Shown here: positions 42,232 to 50,977 of the stretch, piece after piece
Layout: every line of letters begins with the position of its first letter
Position numbering within the stretch: position 1 is the first letter of the stretch
Source: Cafeteria roenbergensis
Lineage: Eukaryota; Sar; Bigyra; Bicosoecida; Cafeteriaceae
Direction of reading: 5' to 3'
NCBI GenBank assembly: GCA_008330645.1
Contig: VLTN01000019.1
Location: 1 to 64,000, forward strand
DNA length: 64,000 nucleotides
Notes under the pieces: model-generated
Databases searched by the model: none
The model's input: only the letters and a program-made list of their open reading frames with translations
Told to the model about the DNA's origin: nothing
Made by a program: the position numbers and the translations under genes

Positions 42232-45200
42232 ATGCGTGTTCGTGCTGCTCGAGCCGGGCGTGCCGCGGCGGCTGGCGCGTCCCAACTTCTCACGCTTGAC
42301 GCAGCAACGCTGTCGCAGAGCTGGGGTGCAGCGCAGCCATCGCGCCTTGGCCCGCGGACGTCACACGCGCCACCAAACTCGCTGGGCGCGCGTCCGGGGA
42401 CCCCGCCATGGGGAACACCGTGCCCCTCGTCTGCAAGGTGGGCGTCCGAAGGGTCCGCGCTCGGCCCGCGGCCGCGACTGTTGCGGCAAGATGCGGCGCC
42501 ACGCTGCCCCTTCCCGAGCTGGCAAGCCTCGCCCCGGCCTTTCACCGCGCCCGCCCCGCTGTTTCCGCCGCAGTTTTCGCCCGCCGCATCAGCGGTGGTG
42601 CTCCCAACGTCCCCCTGGTGCGAGTGCCCTCCTGGCATGTTCTGCCCCAACATTTCCAAGGGAGTCTGGGCAAGCGTGCGCAACCTGACCTGTCCGTCTG
42701 CGTGCCCACCAACAGAGGCGTGCGCGCGCGAGCGGCTCCAGGGCAAGTACTGCGAGCCCCAAGGGTGAGCGGTTGCAGTGCTTGGCGCGGAGCGGCTGCC
42801 CGCGCAGCCTTTGCGGGCCGTCCAACGCCGGCGGCGCGCCGCCGCAGCGGTTTAGTGACTCCCTCAAGTTGAGCTCGATCCGAGACGGTTCCCGCAGAAT
42901 CTACGAGCCCGTCCTGTGCCCCGCGGGCTCCTTCTGCCCGAACTCTTCGCTCATGTTTCCATGCCCGGAGGGCCACTTTTGCCCCAAGGGCAGTCCCGCG
43001 CCCTACGAGTGCCCGCCGATGAGCATATGCCCCCCGAGCACCGAAATGCGCGTGTTTTACGGCGGCGTCGTGGGCTTCGCCATCCTGGATGTCCTCATTG
43101 TTGTGATTGTGCTGCTGCACGGGCTTTGCTGGCGGCCGCGTGTCCTGAAGCTGCGAGAGCAGCGCGCCAAGGCAGCGGGAGGCCTGCTCCGGGAAAACGG
43201 CACCACCGCAATGCCGACTGGTGCCCAGGAGACGTGGTGGGTGCTCTCCTCCGTCTGCGGGTTCGGGTCTGGCTGCCACGAGGCCAGGCGTCGCCTTGCG
43301 AGTGCGGCCGACGCTCCCGTGGGCAGCAGCGGCCGCGCCTCGGCTGGCTCGGTGGCCGACGGCGACTACCACCCCGCGCTGGGTGGCCTGGATGACGCGG
43401 ATGACGCGGCCGACGAGGCCAAGCTCGGCGTGTCGCGCGCAGCGCTGGTGCCGTCGGGCGACTCGCGAGAGCGAGGCGCCATGCTGTCGCTCAACGGGGG
43501 CAGCGGCCGGGCGGGCAAGCGCGAACGCCTCCTCGTGGGCGGCGCCGGGGAGGACGGCGCCGAGTTCACAGCAGGCAACTCGCGCGTCGAGCGCGCGCGG
43601 CGGGTGCTCGTGGAGGCGTTCACGTCGGCGAACAAGGGCTGCCAGCTTGAGATCGAGTTCAAGGACCTGCAGTGGGCAACGCCGGCCGGCCGCGTCATCC
43701 TTCACGGCGTCTCCGGCTCCATCTCCCCGGGGCGCTTCACGGCCATTATGGGGCCGTCCGGCGCTGGCAAGACCACCCTGCTCAGCGTGCTGCTGGGCAA
43801 GAACAAGCGCTCCGCGGGCACGCTCCGAATCGGCGGGGTCGAGGCCGAGCCCACGCAGTACAAGAAGCTGTTCGGCTTCGTGCCGCAGGACGACGTCCTG
43901 CTGCCCGAGCTCACGGTCCGGGAGAACGTGGCCTTCTCCGCCCGCATGCGCCTGCCCCGCAGCGGCTGGGACGAAGCCCGAGTGCAGCGGCACGTGGACG
44001 CCATTGTGGACAGTCTCGGGCTGACGGAGGTCGCTGACTCGCTCGTCGGGGACGCGAGCCGCCGGGGCATCAGCGGGGGCCAGAAGAAGCGGTGCAGCAT
44101 CGGACTGGAGCTGGCGGCGGCGCCGTGCGTGCTGCTGCTTGACGGTGAGCGTTCGACAGCGCCGGCCGCTTGGCGGCTCGGTAGGCCGCTTGCAGCCTGC
44201 TTCGCCACCGTCCCCACACCCCGCCCGCCCGCCTGCTGCCATGCCTCATCGCCTTGCCCCCCGCCCCGTCTCCACTCTCCCTTGCACCCGCCGCAGAGCC
44301 GACGTCCGGGCTGGACTCGTCGGCAGCGCTGGAGGTCTGCGAGACGCTTCGCATGGTGGCCAACTTGGGCATCACAGTGGTGGCTGTGATCCACCAGCCT
44401 CGGGTGGAGATCTTCGAGCAGATCGACGACCTGGTCCTCCTCGAGCCGGGAGGCCGGGTTGCGTTCCAAGGCTCGCAGCAGGCCGCCGTGCCTTACTTTA
44501 GCGAGACCTGCGGCATGGTCGTGCCCCCGTCACACAACCCGGCCGACGTGATGCTGGACCTCGTGAGCGGCAAGCAGCAGCGGTCGCGCGGCCGCGAGTG
44601 TGCTGGGGAATGCGCCGACGCCGGTGGAGCCGTCTCTGAGGCCGGGATCGAGCTGGGAGCGTCCGCCCACGGCGCCGCGACCAGGCCGCCTCGCGAGGCC
44701 GGGGAGGCGTTCGTGGCGTCCGCGGTGTGGGTGCGCGAGGGCGGCGCCGCGTGGGTGCGAACCTGGGAAGAGGCCAACGGGGCCGTGCCCGTGGGCGACC
44801 TGGCGCCGGGAGCGCTCAGCGCAGACAAGGCCGAGCGAGACCTTGCCAAGGAGCTCATCGCCGGCCGGGGCGCCTCCTTCGTGAGGCAGCTCTGGCTCTG
44901 CCTGCGCCGGGCGTTTTTGCAGCAGTACCGCCTCATCCCCGCGCTGGCCCTCGAAATGGGAGTGGCCGTCTTGGCGGGAACCGCCATGGGCGCCAGCGTG
45001 GGCAGGCTGCCCGAGCTGTACAACGGCGTGCTCAAGCTGCCCTTCACGGCCATATCGCCCAGCCCGCTCCCAACCATCATCCCCAGCCTTGGCATGTACA
45101 TCGCGCTGGCAGTCGGCGTCTCTGCAGCGCCGGCGGGAGTGATGACCTTTGGCGAGGAGCGGCTGACGTACTTCCGGGAGGCGTCGGCCGGCCACAACCG

Positions 45201-45870
45201 GCTCGCCTATTTCGTGGCCAAAAACCTGGCCTCGCTGCCCCGCGTGGCAGCGGACGGCCTGCACTTCACGGCGCTGTTTGTCGTGTTCGCGCACCCGTTC
45301 ACGTCCTTCGGCGAGCTCTACTCCATCGTGGTCCTCGAGTACCTCGCTGTCTACGGTCTCTCGGCCATGATGGGAATGGTTGTGCCCCGCGAGAACGCAG
45401 CCCTCTTGGCTGTCATCGTCGCGATCATTGCCGGCGTGCTTTGCGGCTTTGGGCCTTCCATCGTTCAAGGGAGGACCTGGGGAATCGGCTGGCTGCAAGA
45501 CGTGAGGGCAGTCGCCTCGCTCAAGCGTCCGCAGCTTGCGCTCGTGTTGACGCAGGCAGAGTGCACGCCCGCCGATTCTTGCGCCCGTTCCAGTTGCCTC
45601 AGAACCCCCCCTCCCTCTCTCTCCCCGCCTCTACGCTTCCCTTGGCCGTCGCAGACGTCGTACGCCAGGTGGGGGAACGAGGCCTTTTTCACAATGGAGA
45701 CGAAGCCGTACCGAGCCTTGTTCATGGTGGACGAAGTCTCCGCCCCGTTTTGGGGCTACACGCTGGACCGGGTCGCGCTGGACCTGTTCTTCATGTTCGC
45801 GATTGCAATGGCGTACAGAGCCGTCGCCTTTGTACTCATGGTGTGCTTGAACCGCCGCAAGCAGCTCTGA
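42232..45870 (+). CDS. ABCG-family half transporter (plant ABCG24/28-like), 4 exons
   Basis: ATP-driven membrane exporter of unknown substrate. Exons are 42232-42764, 42898-44144, 44297-45501 and 45655-45870, giving 1,066 residues; introns are 133, 152 and 153 nt, with GTGAG donors. The N-terminal part has Cys-rich motifs (WCECPPGMFCPN; CPAGSFCPN; CPEGHFCPKG; CPPMSICPP) typical of ABCG24/28-type proteins, then a first membrane helix (FYGGVVGFAILDVLIVVIV). The nucleotide-binding domain has Walker A GPSGAGKTT, a Q-loop in FGFVPQDDVL, signature ISGGQKKR, Walker B CVLLLDEPTSGLD (across intron 2) and switch His VIHQP. The C-terminal domain shows about six helices. The start is uncertain: ATG 42232 is only 36 bases after the previous stop, and ATG 42408 with a small exon ending 42437 spliced to 42574 is an alternative (962 residues). 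Confidence 0.9.
45502..45654 (+). other. In-frame intron of the ABCG gene (153 nt)
   Basis: GTGAGG donor after CAAGAC and a long pyrimidine tract (45600-45650) before GCAG. The intron is a multiple of three and has no in-frame stop, so the genomic ORF reads straight through. Splicing joins GWLQD to TSYARWGNEAFF, which restores the conserved junction before the last extracellular loop; the 51 residues it would encode are Ser/Pro/Cys-rich and unlike the family. Confidence 0.8.
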
Positions 45871-46403
45871 CCTCCGGCGCGAGCTTTGCGTATTCGCGGA
45901 CGCTGCAGACCCGGGGACTTCTCGCCCATCTGCCAGCGAATCCTGTGGCGTGCGGGCGTTGGCTCCTTGTTTGAGTTCTGGAACGGCACGCGCGCGGCAT
46001 CGCAGCGCTCTGCCGCCTGATCGAGCCTCGGCGCCGCAACGTATGCTGGCGGAGAGTGCGCGTGTGCGGTTTCGTCGCCCTGATCCCGCGCACGTCATGC
46101 AGCGCCGACCACACCCTGAACGTTGAGACGGAGCCAAAGAGGAAACCCCGCTCGGCTGCAGCTCGGGGGGCTGCGAGTATCGCCGGGGGCGCCGCGCCAG
46201 TCCAGGGCGGAGGAGCACGCCCGGCGCCTCAACGAGCGTGGGCGAGGCAATGCACAGAGACGCACGAATAGGCTACCCACGCAAGCGCGGGCGCCGGGAG
46301 CCCGCGATCCGAGCGCTCCAGCATTTCACGACTCGCTGCGTGGTTTCGCAGGGCCACATTAGAAACTGAACTCTGTCGCGGGCAATATTGTACAAGCGCA
46401 AGC
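45871..46403. other. Intergenic region, nothing recognised
   Basis: 533 bases between two plus-strand genes. Slightly AT-richer just before the IQ gene (ATATTGTACAAG at 46386-46397), possibly a core promoter. No RNA gene or repeat seen. Confidence 0.4.
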
Positions 46404-49400
46404 ATGAGCGGGCCAACTCGCATTTCGCTCCAGCCTCGCGCGAGGCCCGGCGCGCGTCTGAGTACACACCGAGGGTTGGCGGAACAAGCTCGAGGGCTGG
46501 TTGGGGAAGCGCTGCCTGCGCCTGCGTCGCTGCTCGACGAGGCTGCATCCGTTCGGGGGGAGGGGCGCAGCAGCACACAACCCAGGCCGTTGCGAGCGCG
46601 CGGAGCCGTCGACTGGGCGTGCCACGGCAGCTGCCCGGGCGGCATGCTCCCACACTTGGGCCCGCGGCCGTCGGATGCGGCCGTGCATCGCCAGCGGGGG
46701 CGGTCCGAAGCCGCGGCGGCGGCAGCAGCGTCAGGGCAAGGCAGTTCAACCGGCCTCGGCGCGGAGCGTCTGGCCGCGGCCGCCGCTGCCCGCGCTGCGT
46801 CTGGGCACGACCTGGGCCGGGACCCGCACGCGGCCGGCGATGTGTTTCACACCGTGGAGCTGGAGAGCAAGGACCGGCGGCCCGACTACATCACGTATGA
46901 TTCCGTGAGCTTCCCCCGGGTGACTCGCGATTTGCCGCACGCCAGCGGCGAGGCCGAGCTCTCGAACATGTGGATCGTCGGCTTTCTTCACCACGAGGAC
47001 CACAGCGGCCCGGAGGGCCCGTCTGCCGCCCAGGTCCGCGAGTACGAGCGCCGGTTCGGGGCGCGAACCACGGCGGGCGCCGACCGGCAGGCCGCAGCCA
47101 AGCTGGACAAGGACCGGGCCAAGAAGGAGGCGGGGGACAAGGCCTTCACCAAGGAGGAGCTGTCGCGCATGCGCGAGCTGGAGCGGCAGTTCAAGCGCGA
47201 GGCGGCGGAGGCGCGCCGCGGACCCCTCACCCGCCGCGAGAAGCAGGCGGCGCGGCTGCAGCAGTCGGCCTACGCCTCAGAGAACAGGAAGATCCGCAAG
47301 GCGCTGCAGCTGCGGGGCAAGGGGGGCCGTCGCCAGCTCGAGCTGTTCGGGTCCACTCGGCAGCGCAACGTGGTGAAGAGCGCCGCCCTGGAGAACCTGG
47401 CCTACCTGGAGCGCCTGGAGCAGCAGGCTGCCGTGGTCATCCAGAGGGCGTTCCGGAAATTTCACAGAATTTTGTTTTGGAAAAAGTGGATGCTTGCAAG
47501 CAAGGCGGCCGTAGCCATCCAGCGCACCGCGCGGGGCTTCATCGTGCGGCGTCTCATCCGCGACTGGGTGAAGCAGCGAGAGGCCCTCATCACAAAGGCG
47601 CAGTCGGTGATCCGCGGCAAGCTCGCCAGGGACGAGGTGCGCCGCGAGCGGGAGTACCTGGCCTCGGCCGCCACCGATGTGCAGCGCACCTTCCGGGGCT
47701 GGCTTCACCGGGCCCGGGCCGCGAAGCACCGGCTTGACGTGAGCGCGACGGACATTCAGCGGGTGTGGCGGGGCGTGGTTGCGCGGTCGCGGGCGGACCG
47801 GCTGTTTCTCGATTCGCAGGCGTGCGTGGTGCAGCGCATGGTGCGCGGGTGGCTCTGCCGCCTCAAGTTCCGGCAGGACCTGACGGAGCAGTCGGGCGCA
47901 GCGCGGCGCATCCAGGCGCTGTTTCGGTCGTACCGCGCCCGAGTGCTGCGCAACGAGCTGCTGTGGGACCGGGAGACGCGCAGCCGGGAGACGTGGATGG
48001 CCATTCTGCGGTCGGAGCAGCGCTGGGCCGACTCTGAGATCGAGCGGCGCGTGAAGCTCCGCACCAGGGAGGCGCTCGACGACCACGTGCGCGTCGCTGA
48101 GCTGGAGTGGCGCAAGCAGTGCGACCAGGTGGCCCTGTACGAGTTCGACCTGGTGTCGCTGGAGAACGAGCGCCTCAAGCTGAGCCCGCGAGCCGTTCAG
48201 CAAGGCTGGGCCGTGCAGCTGAAGGAGGACACGGAGCAGCACCGGGAGTGGGTGTCGGACTTCAAAAGCAAGGCGCTGTTTGAGGGCGCGCTGCGCCACA
48301 GGACGCTGCGCGACCGCCGCGACAAGGCAGACGCCGCCGCGGCGGACCTCCTCGCGCTGCGGCGGGAGCTGGAGACGAGGTGGCTGGACGAGCGGAACGC
48401 GCTGTGGCGGCGCCTCAACGAGCGTCGCTGGGCCGCCGAAAAGCTGGAGCTCGCGAAGCGCGCGGCGGACGAGAAACGCCGCTGGAAGGTGAAGCACTTT
48501 ACGGAAACCGGCAAGCCCGACCTGCGGCTGACCGGCCAGCTTCAGGCCCTCGCGGACGGGGACGGCGTCAGAGCCGAGTCCCGTGTGTTCACCATGGCGA
48601 CGCAGTCGGTGCTCGCGCTCCTGCCGCCGTCCTCCGCCGCGTCCGGGGCGCCCGGCTCTGCCGATGCCGCCGACGCCGCCGCGCGGAGCCGTCAGCTCCG
48701 CCTCCAGGCGGAGCATGCAGCGGCCGTGGCGCCGGGCGCGCTCACCGCGGCCGACGCCGAGAGACAGGCCGCGCTGCAAAACGGGGCATATGCGGCTGGT
48801 GCTGGTGCTGCTGCTGCTGCTGGTGGTGCCGGCGAGGGCTGGGGCAGGCACCCGCAGCAGCGGCTTCTCACTATGGGTGACGTTGAGGCTCCTCACCCGC
48901 GGGCTCTGCCGCCCATAGCGGCGGGGTCGCCTCAGATCGCCGGCACGGTCGACGCCCACGGCAACTTCGTCGGCTTCCACGGCGGCGCCCCAGGGTCGGC
49001 TGCGGTCCTGGGCACGCGCGTGCTGAGCTCGTCGCCGCCCGTGCCGCCTGAGTCGGGCGCGTCGCTGGCGGCCATTCGTGCCGGGCAGCGGCAGGACCGG
49101 CACGCGGGCCTGTCGGCCAGGGTGGAGGCGCCCGAGTCACCCAGAAGCCTTGCCGCAGCAGGGCGTGGGGGCGCCGCCGCGGGCCCCGGCAGGGGCAGCG
49201 GGGCCGCGGGGGCGGCAGCTGGCGGCAGCGGCAGCGGCAGCGCGGCGGATGAGGAGGCTGAGGCCGAGGCGCAGGCCGCGGCGGCTGCGATGCACGCCGC
49301 GGCTGCCGAGCGAGCCGACGCTCTCGGCAGGGCAGCTTGGGCGCAGGACGCCGACGCGGCCCTTGCAATGGCCCACGGCTCTGCCGGAGGGGACGGGAGC

Positions 49401-50570
49401 TGGGAGGCGGCGGAAGGCGGGGCCGAGGACGAGGTCCCGCGGTCGCGCTTCGAGGACGAAGTGGTTCGGGCGCGCCACGGGCTGGGCAGGATGCCGGCGT
49501 TCATGCGGTCCGGGCTGGTGTCGGCGCAGGTGGGGGAGCAGGACAAGGTGGCCGGAACTCGCGCCAGCGCCTTGCAGGCGCAGGAGCGGCAGGCGCTCGG
49601 CGCGCTGGCGTCTCTGCCCCCGGGCCTGCTTGCGGCCAAGCGGGCGGGGGCCGCAGCGGCCATTGCTCGGGCGCGCGCGGAGGGCACTGTGGGCGAAACG
49701 GCGGTGCGAAACCGCCGGGCGGAGCGCCGGGCCGCGATCGAGGAGGAGATTGCGGAGTTCAACAGGCAGGGCGTCCGGGTGCAGCGGCTGGCGGACCGCC
49801 TGGGGGCGGTTTCGGGGGCCATGGAGACGCAGCAGTACGGGGCGCTGCTGAAGCCGCTGTTCAAGTCCATGGGACGGCTGATGAGCCGGCTCAACGCCGA
49901 TCCGCAGACGGCGGCGCTCAACCACGCCGTGGAGCGCGACCCCGACGAGCCCGACTCGCGGCCCGCGTCGGCGGCTTCCGCAGGGGCCGAGGCCCTCACG
50001 CGGGGCCGGGCGCCTCAGCGGCGGGGGGGCGCAGGCCGCGGCGGCTTCGTCGACCCCCGCGATGCGTCGCAGTCCGGGTCGTCTCTCCTCGAGCCCGTGG
50101 ACGTGGCCGAGCTGCCTGACGACTACAAGCGGCGCCTCGGTGTGGGGCTCGGCGCGGCCCGGGAGGGCATTCGCTCTCGCGAGGCACAGGCGCTGTCGCG
50201 CCGGGGGGGCGCGGGCGGGGAGCGCTCCCGGCGGCTGCCGCCGCTGCCCCAGAGCCGTGGGGGCGCTGCCGGGCTCGGGGGCGGAATGGCAGCCGCGGGG
50301 AGGGGGGGCCGCGGGGGCGCGTTCGTGGTGGGTTTCGATGCGTCGGGGGACGCGAGCGGCGTGCTGGAGCCAACACTCCTGCCCGCGTCTCCGGACGGCC
50401 GCCCGCGGCCCGGGGCCCCGGCGGAGGGCGACCCGTTTGCCAGCGCCGCTCGGCGCGTGCGGCGCAAGCGGCAGCAGTACGCGAGCACCATCCCGTGGTC
50501 GCTGCTCGACGAGTTGGAGGCCGAGAAGGACAAGCTCCTGGAGGAGCAGCGGCGCATCGAGCGGGGCTGA
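46404..50570 (+). CDS. IQ-motif (calmodulin-binding) coiled-coil protein
   Basis: 1,388 residues, single exon, ATG at 46404. Residues about 335-520 (47400-47970) contain six to seven IQ motifs: AAVVIQRAFRKFHR, AAVAIQRTARGFIVRR, AQSVIRGKLARDEVRR, ATDVQRTFRGWLHRAR, ATDIQRVWRGVVARSR, CVVQRMVRGWLCRLKF and ARRIQALFRSYRARVL. Long charged helices flank them (about 215-300 and 540-720), likely coiled coils. The C-terminal half is disordered Ala/Gly-rich, with a further helical segment near 1,090-1,130 (RRAERRAAIEEEIAEF) and a charged C-terminal helix (LLDELEAEKDKLLEEQRRIE). IQ motifs bind calmodulin or EF-hand light chains. No myosin motor is present, so an axonemal, basal body or cortical scaffold role is plausible but inferred. 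Confidence 0.85.
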   Translation: MSGPTRISLQPRARPGARLSTHRGLAEQARGLVGEALPAPASLLDEAASVRGEGRSSTQPRPLRARGAVDWACHGSCPGGMLPHLGPRPSDAAVHRQRGRSEAAAAAAASGQGSSTGLGAERLAAAAAARAASGHDLGRDPHAAGDVFHTVELESKDRRPDYITYDSVSFPRVTRDLPHASGEAELSNMWIVGFLHHEDHSGPEGPSAAQVREYERRFGARTTAGADRQAAAKLDKDRAKKEAGDKAFTKEELSRMRELERQFKREAAEARRGPLTRREKQAARLQQSAYASENRKIRKALQLRGKGGRRQLELFGSTRQRNVVKSAALENLAYLERLEQQAAVVIQRAFRKFHRILFWKKWMLASKAAVAIQRTARGFIVRRLIRDWVKQREALITKAQSVIRGKLARDEVRREREYLASAATDVQRTFRGWLHRARAAKHRLDVSATDIQRVWRGVVARSRADRLFLDSQACVVQRMVRGWLCRLKFRQDLTEQSGAARRIQALFRSYRARVLRNELLWDRETRSRETWMAILRSEQRWADSEIERRVKLRTREALDDHVRVAELEWRKQCDQVALYEFDLVSLENERLKLSPRAVQQGWAVQLKEDTEQHREWVSDFKSKALFEGALRHRTLRDRRDKADAAAADLLALRRELETRWLDERNALWRRLNERRWAAEKLELAKRAADEKRRWKVKHFTETGKPDLRLTGQLQALADGDGVRAESRVFTMATQSVLALLPPSSAASGAPGSADAADAAARSRQLRLQAEHAAAVAPGALTAADAERQAALQNGAYAAGAGAAAAAGGAGEGWGRHPQQRLLTMGDVEAPHPRALPPIAAGSPQIAGTVDAHGNFVGFHGGAPGSAAVLGTRVLSSSPPVPPESGASLAAIRAGQRQDRHAGLSARVEAPESPRSLAAAGRGGAAAGPGRGSGAAGAAAGGSGSGSAADEEAEAEAQAAAAAMHAAAAERADALGRAAWAQDADAALAMAHGSAGGDGSWEAAEGGAEDEVPRSRFEDEVVRARHGLGRMPAFMRSGLVSAQVGEQDKVAGTRASALQAQERQALGALASLPPGLLAAKRAGAAAAIARARAEGTVGETAVRNRRAERRAAIEEEIAEFNRQGVRVQRLADRLGAVSGAMETQQYGALLKPLFKSMGRLMSRLNADPQTAALNHAVERDPDEPDSRPASAASAGAEALTRGRAPQRRGGAGRGGFVDPRDASQSGSSLLEPVDVAELPDDYKRRLGVGLGAAREGIRSREAQALSRRGGAGGERSRRLPPLPQSRGGAAGLGGGMAAAGRGGRGGAFVVGFDASGDASGVLEPTLLPASPDGRPRPGAPAEGDPFASAARRVRRKRQQYASTIPWSLLDELEAEKDKLLEEQRRIERG

Positions 50571-50977
50571 GGCGCGCCGGCTCTGCGGTGGGGCGCGTGT
50601 CCGTGTGGCGGCGGTCGTGGCGGCCCCCAAAGCGGACTGGCGAGTCAACGTCACTTGGCTCGCCGGGAAGGCGGCGGGGAGATAGGGTGCTGTCCACGGC
50701 GACACGCACTCACGCCCGTGCTCGCACACACACGCACACACACACACAGCAAGACGCATGCCTTGCGTGGCGCACGCAACAGCGCGCGCGTGCGCACACA
50801 AGCAGGCTGACGCAGACGCGGTGCGGGCGATAGGGTACAGGCAAGCAACAGTGATGGCAGACGGGTCTGGCACAGGCTTCCAACAGCGCAACAGTGTCTG
50901 AAAAGAGGCAGCACGATGACGCAACGGGCCGTGCAGGCTAACGATACAGGGCCTGGCAGTGGGGGGCTGGGGCGCCC
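50571..50977. other. Convergent intergenic region with CA microsatellite
   Basis: 407 bases between the convergent IQ gene (plus) and the disordered-protein gene (minus). It contains a (CA)n tract at 50725-50748, interrupted once by G. Confidence 0.6.

Noticed and set aside
48790-48850. Hydrophobic LVLVLLLLLVV-like stretch resembling a signal peptide
   Set aside because: Lies in the wrong frame of the IQ gene; produced by a GCT/CTG triplet run that encodes Ala/Gly in the real frame.
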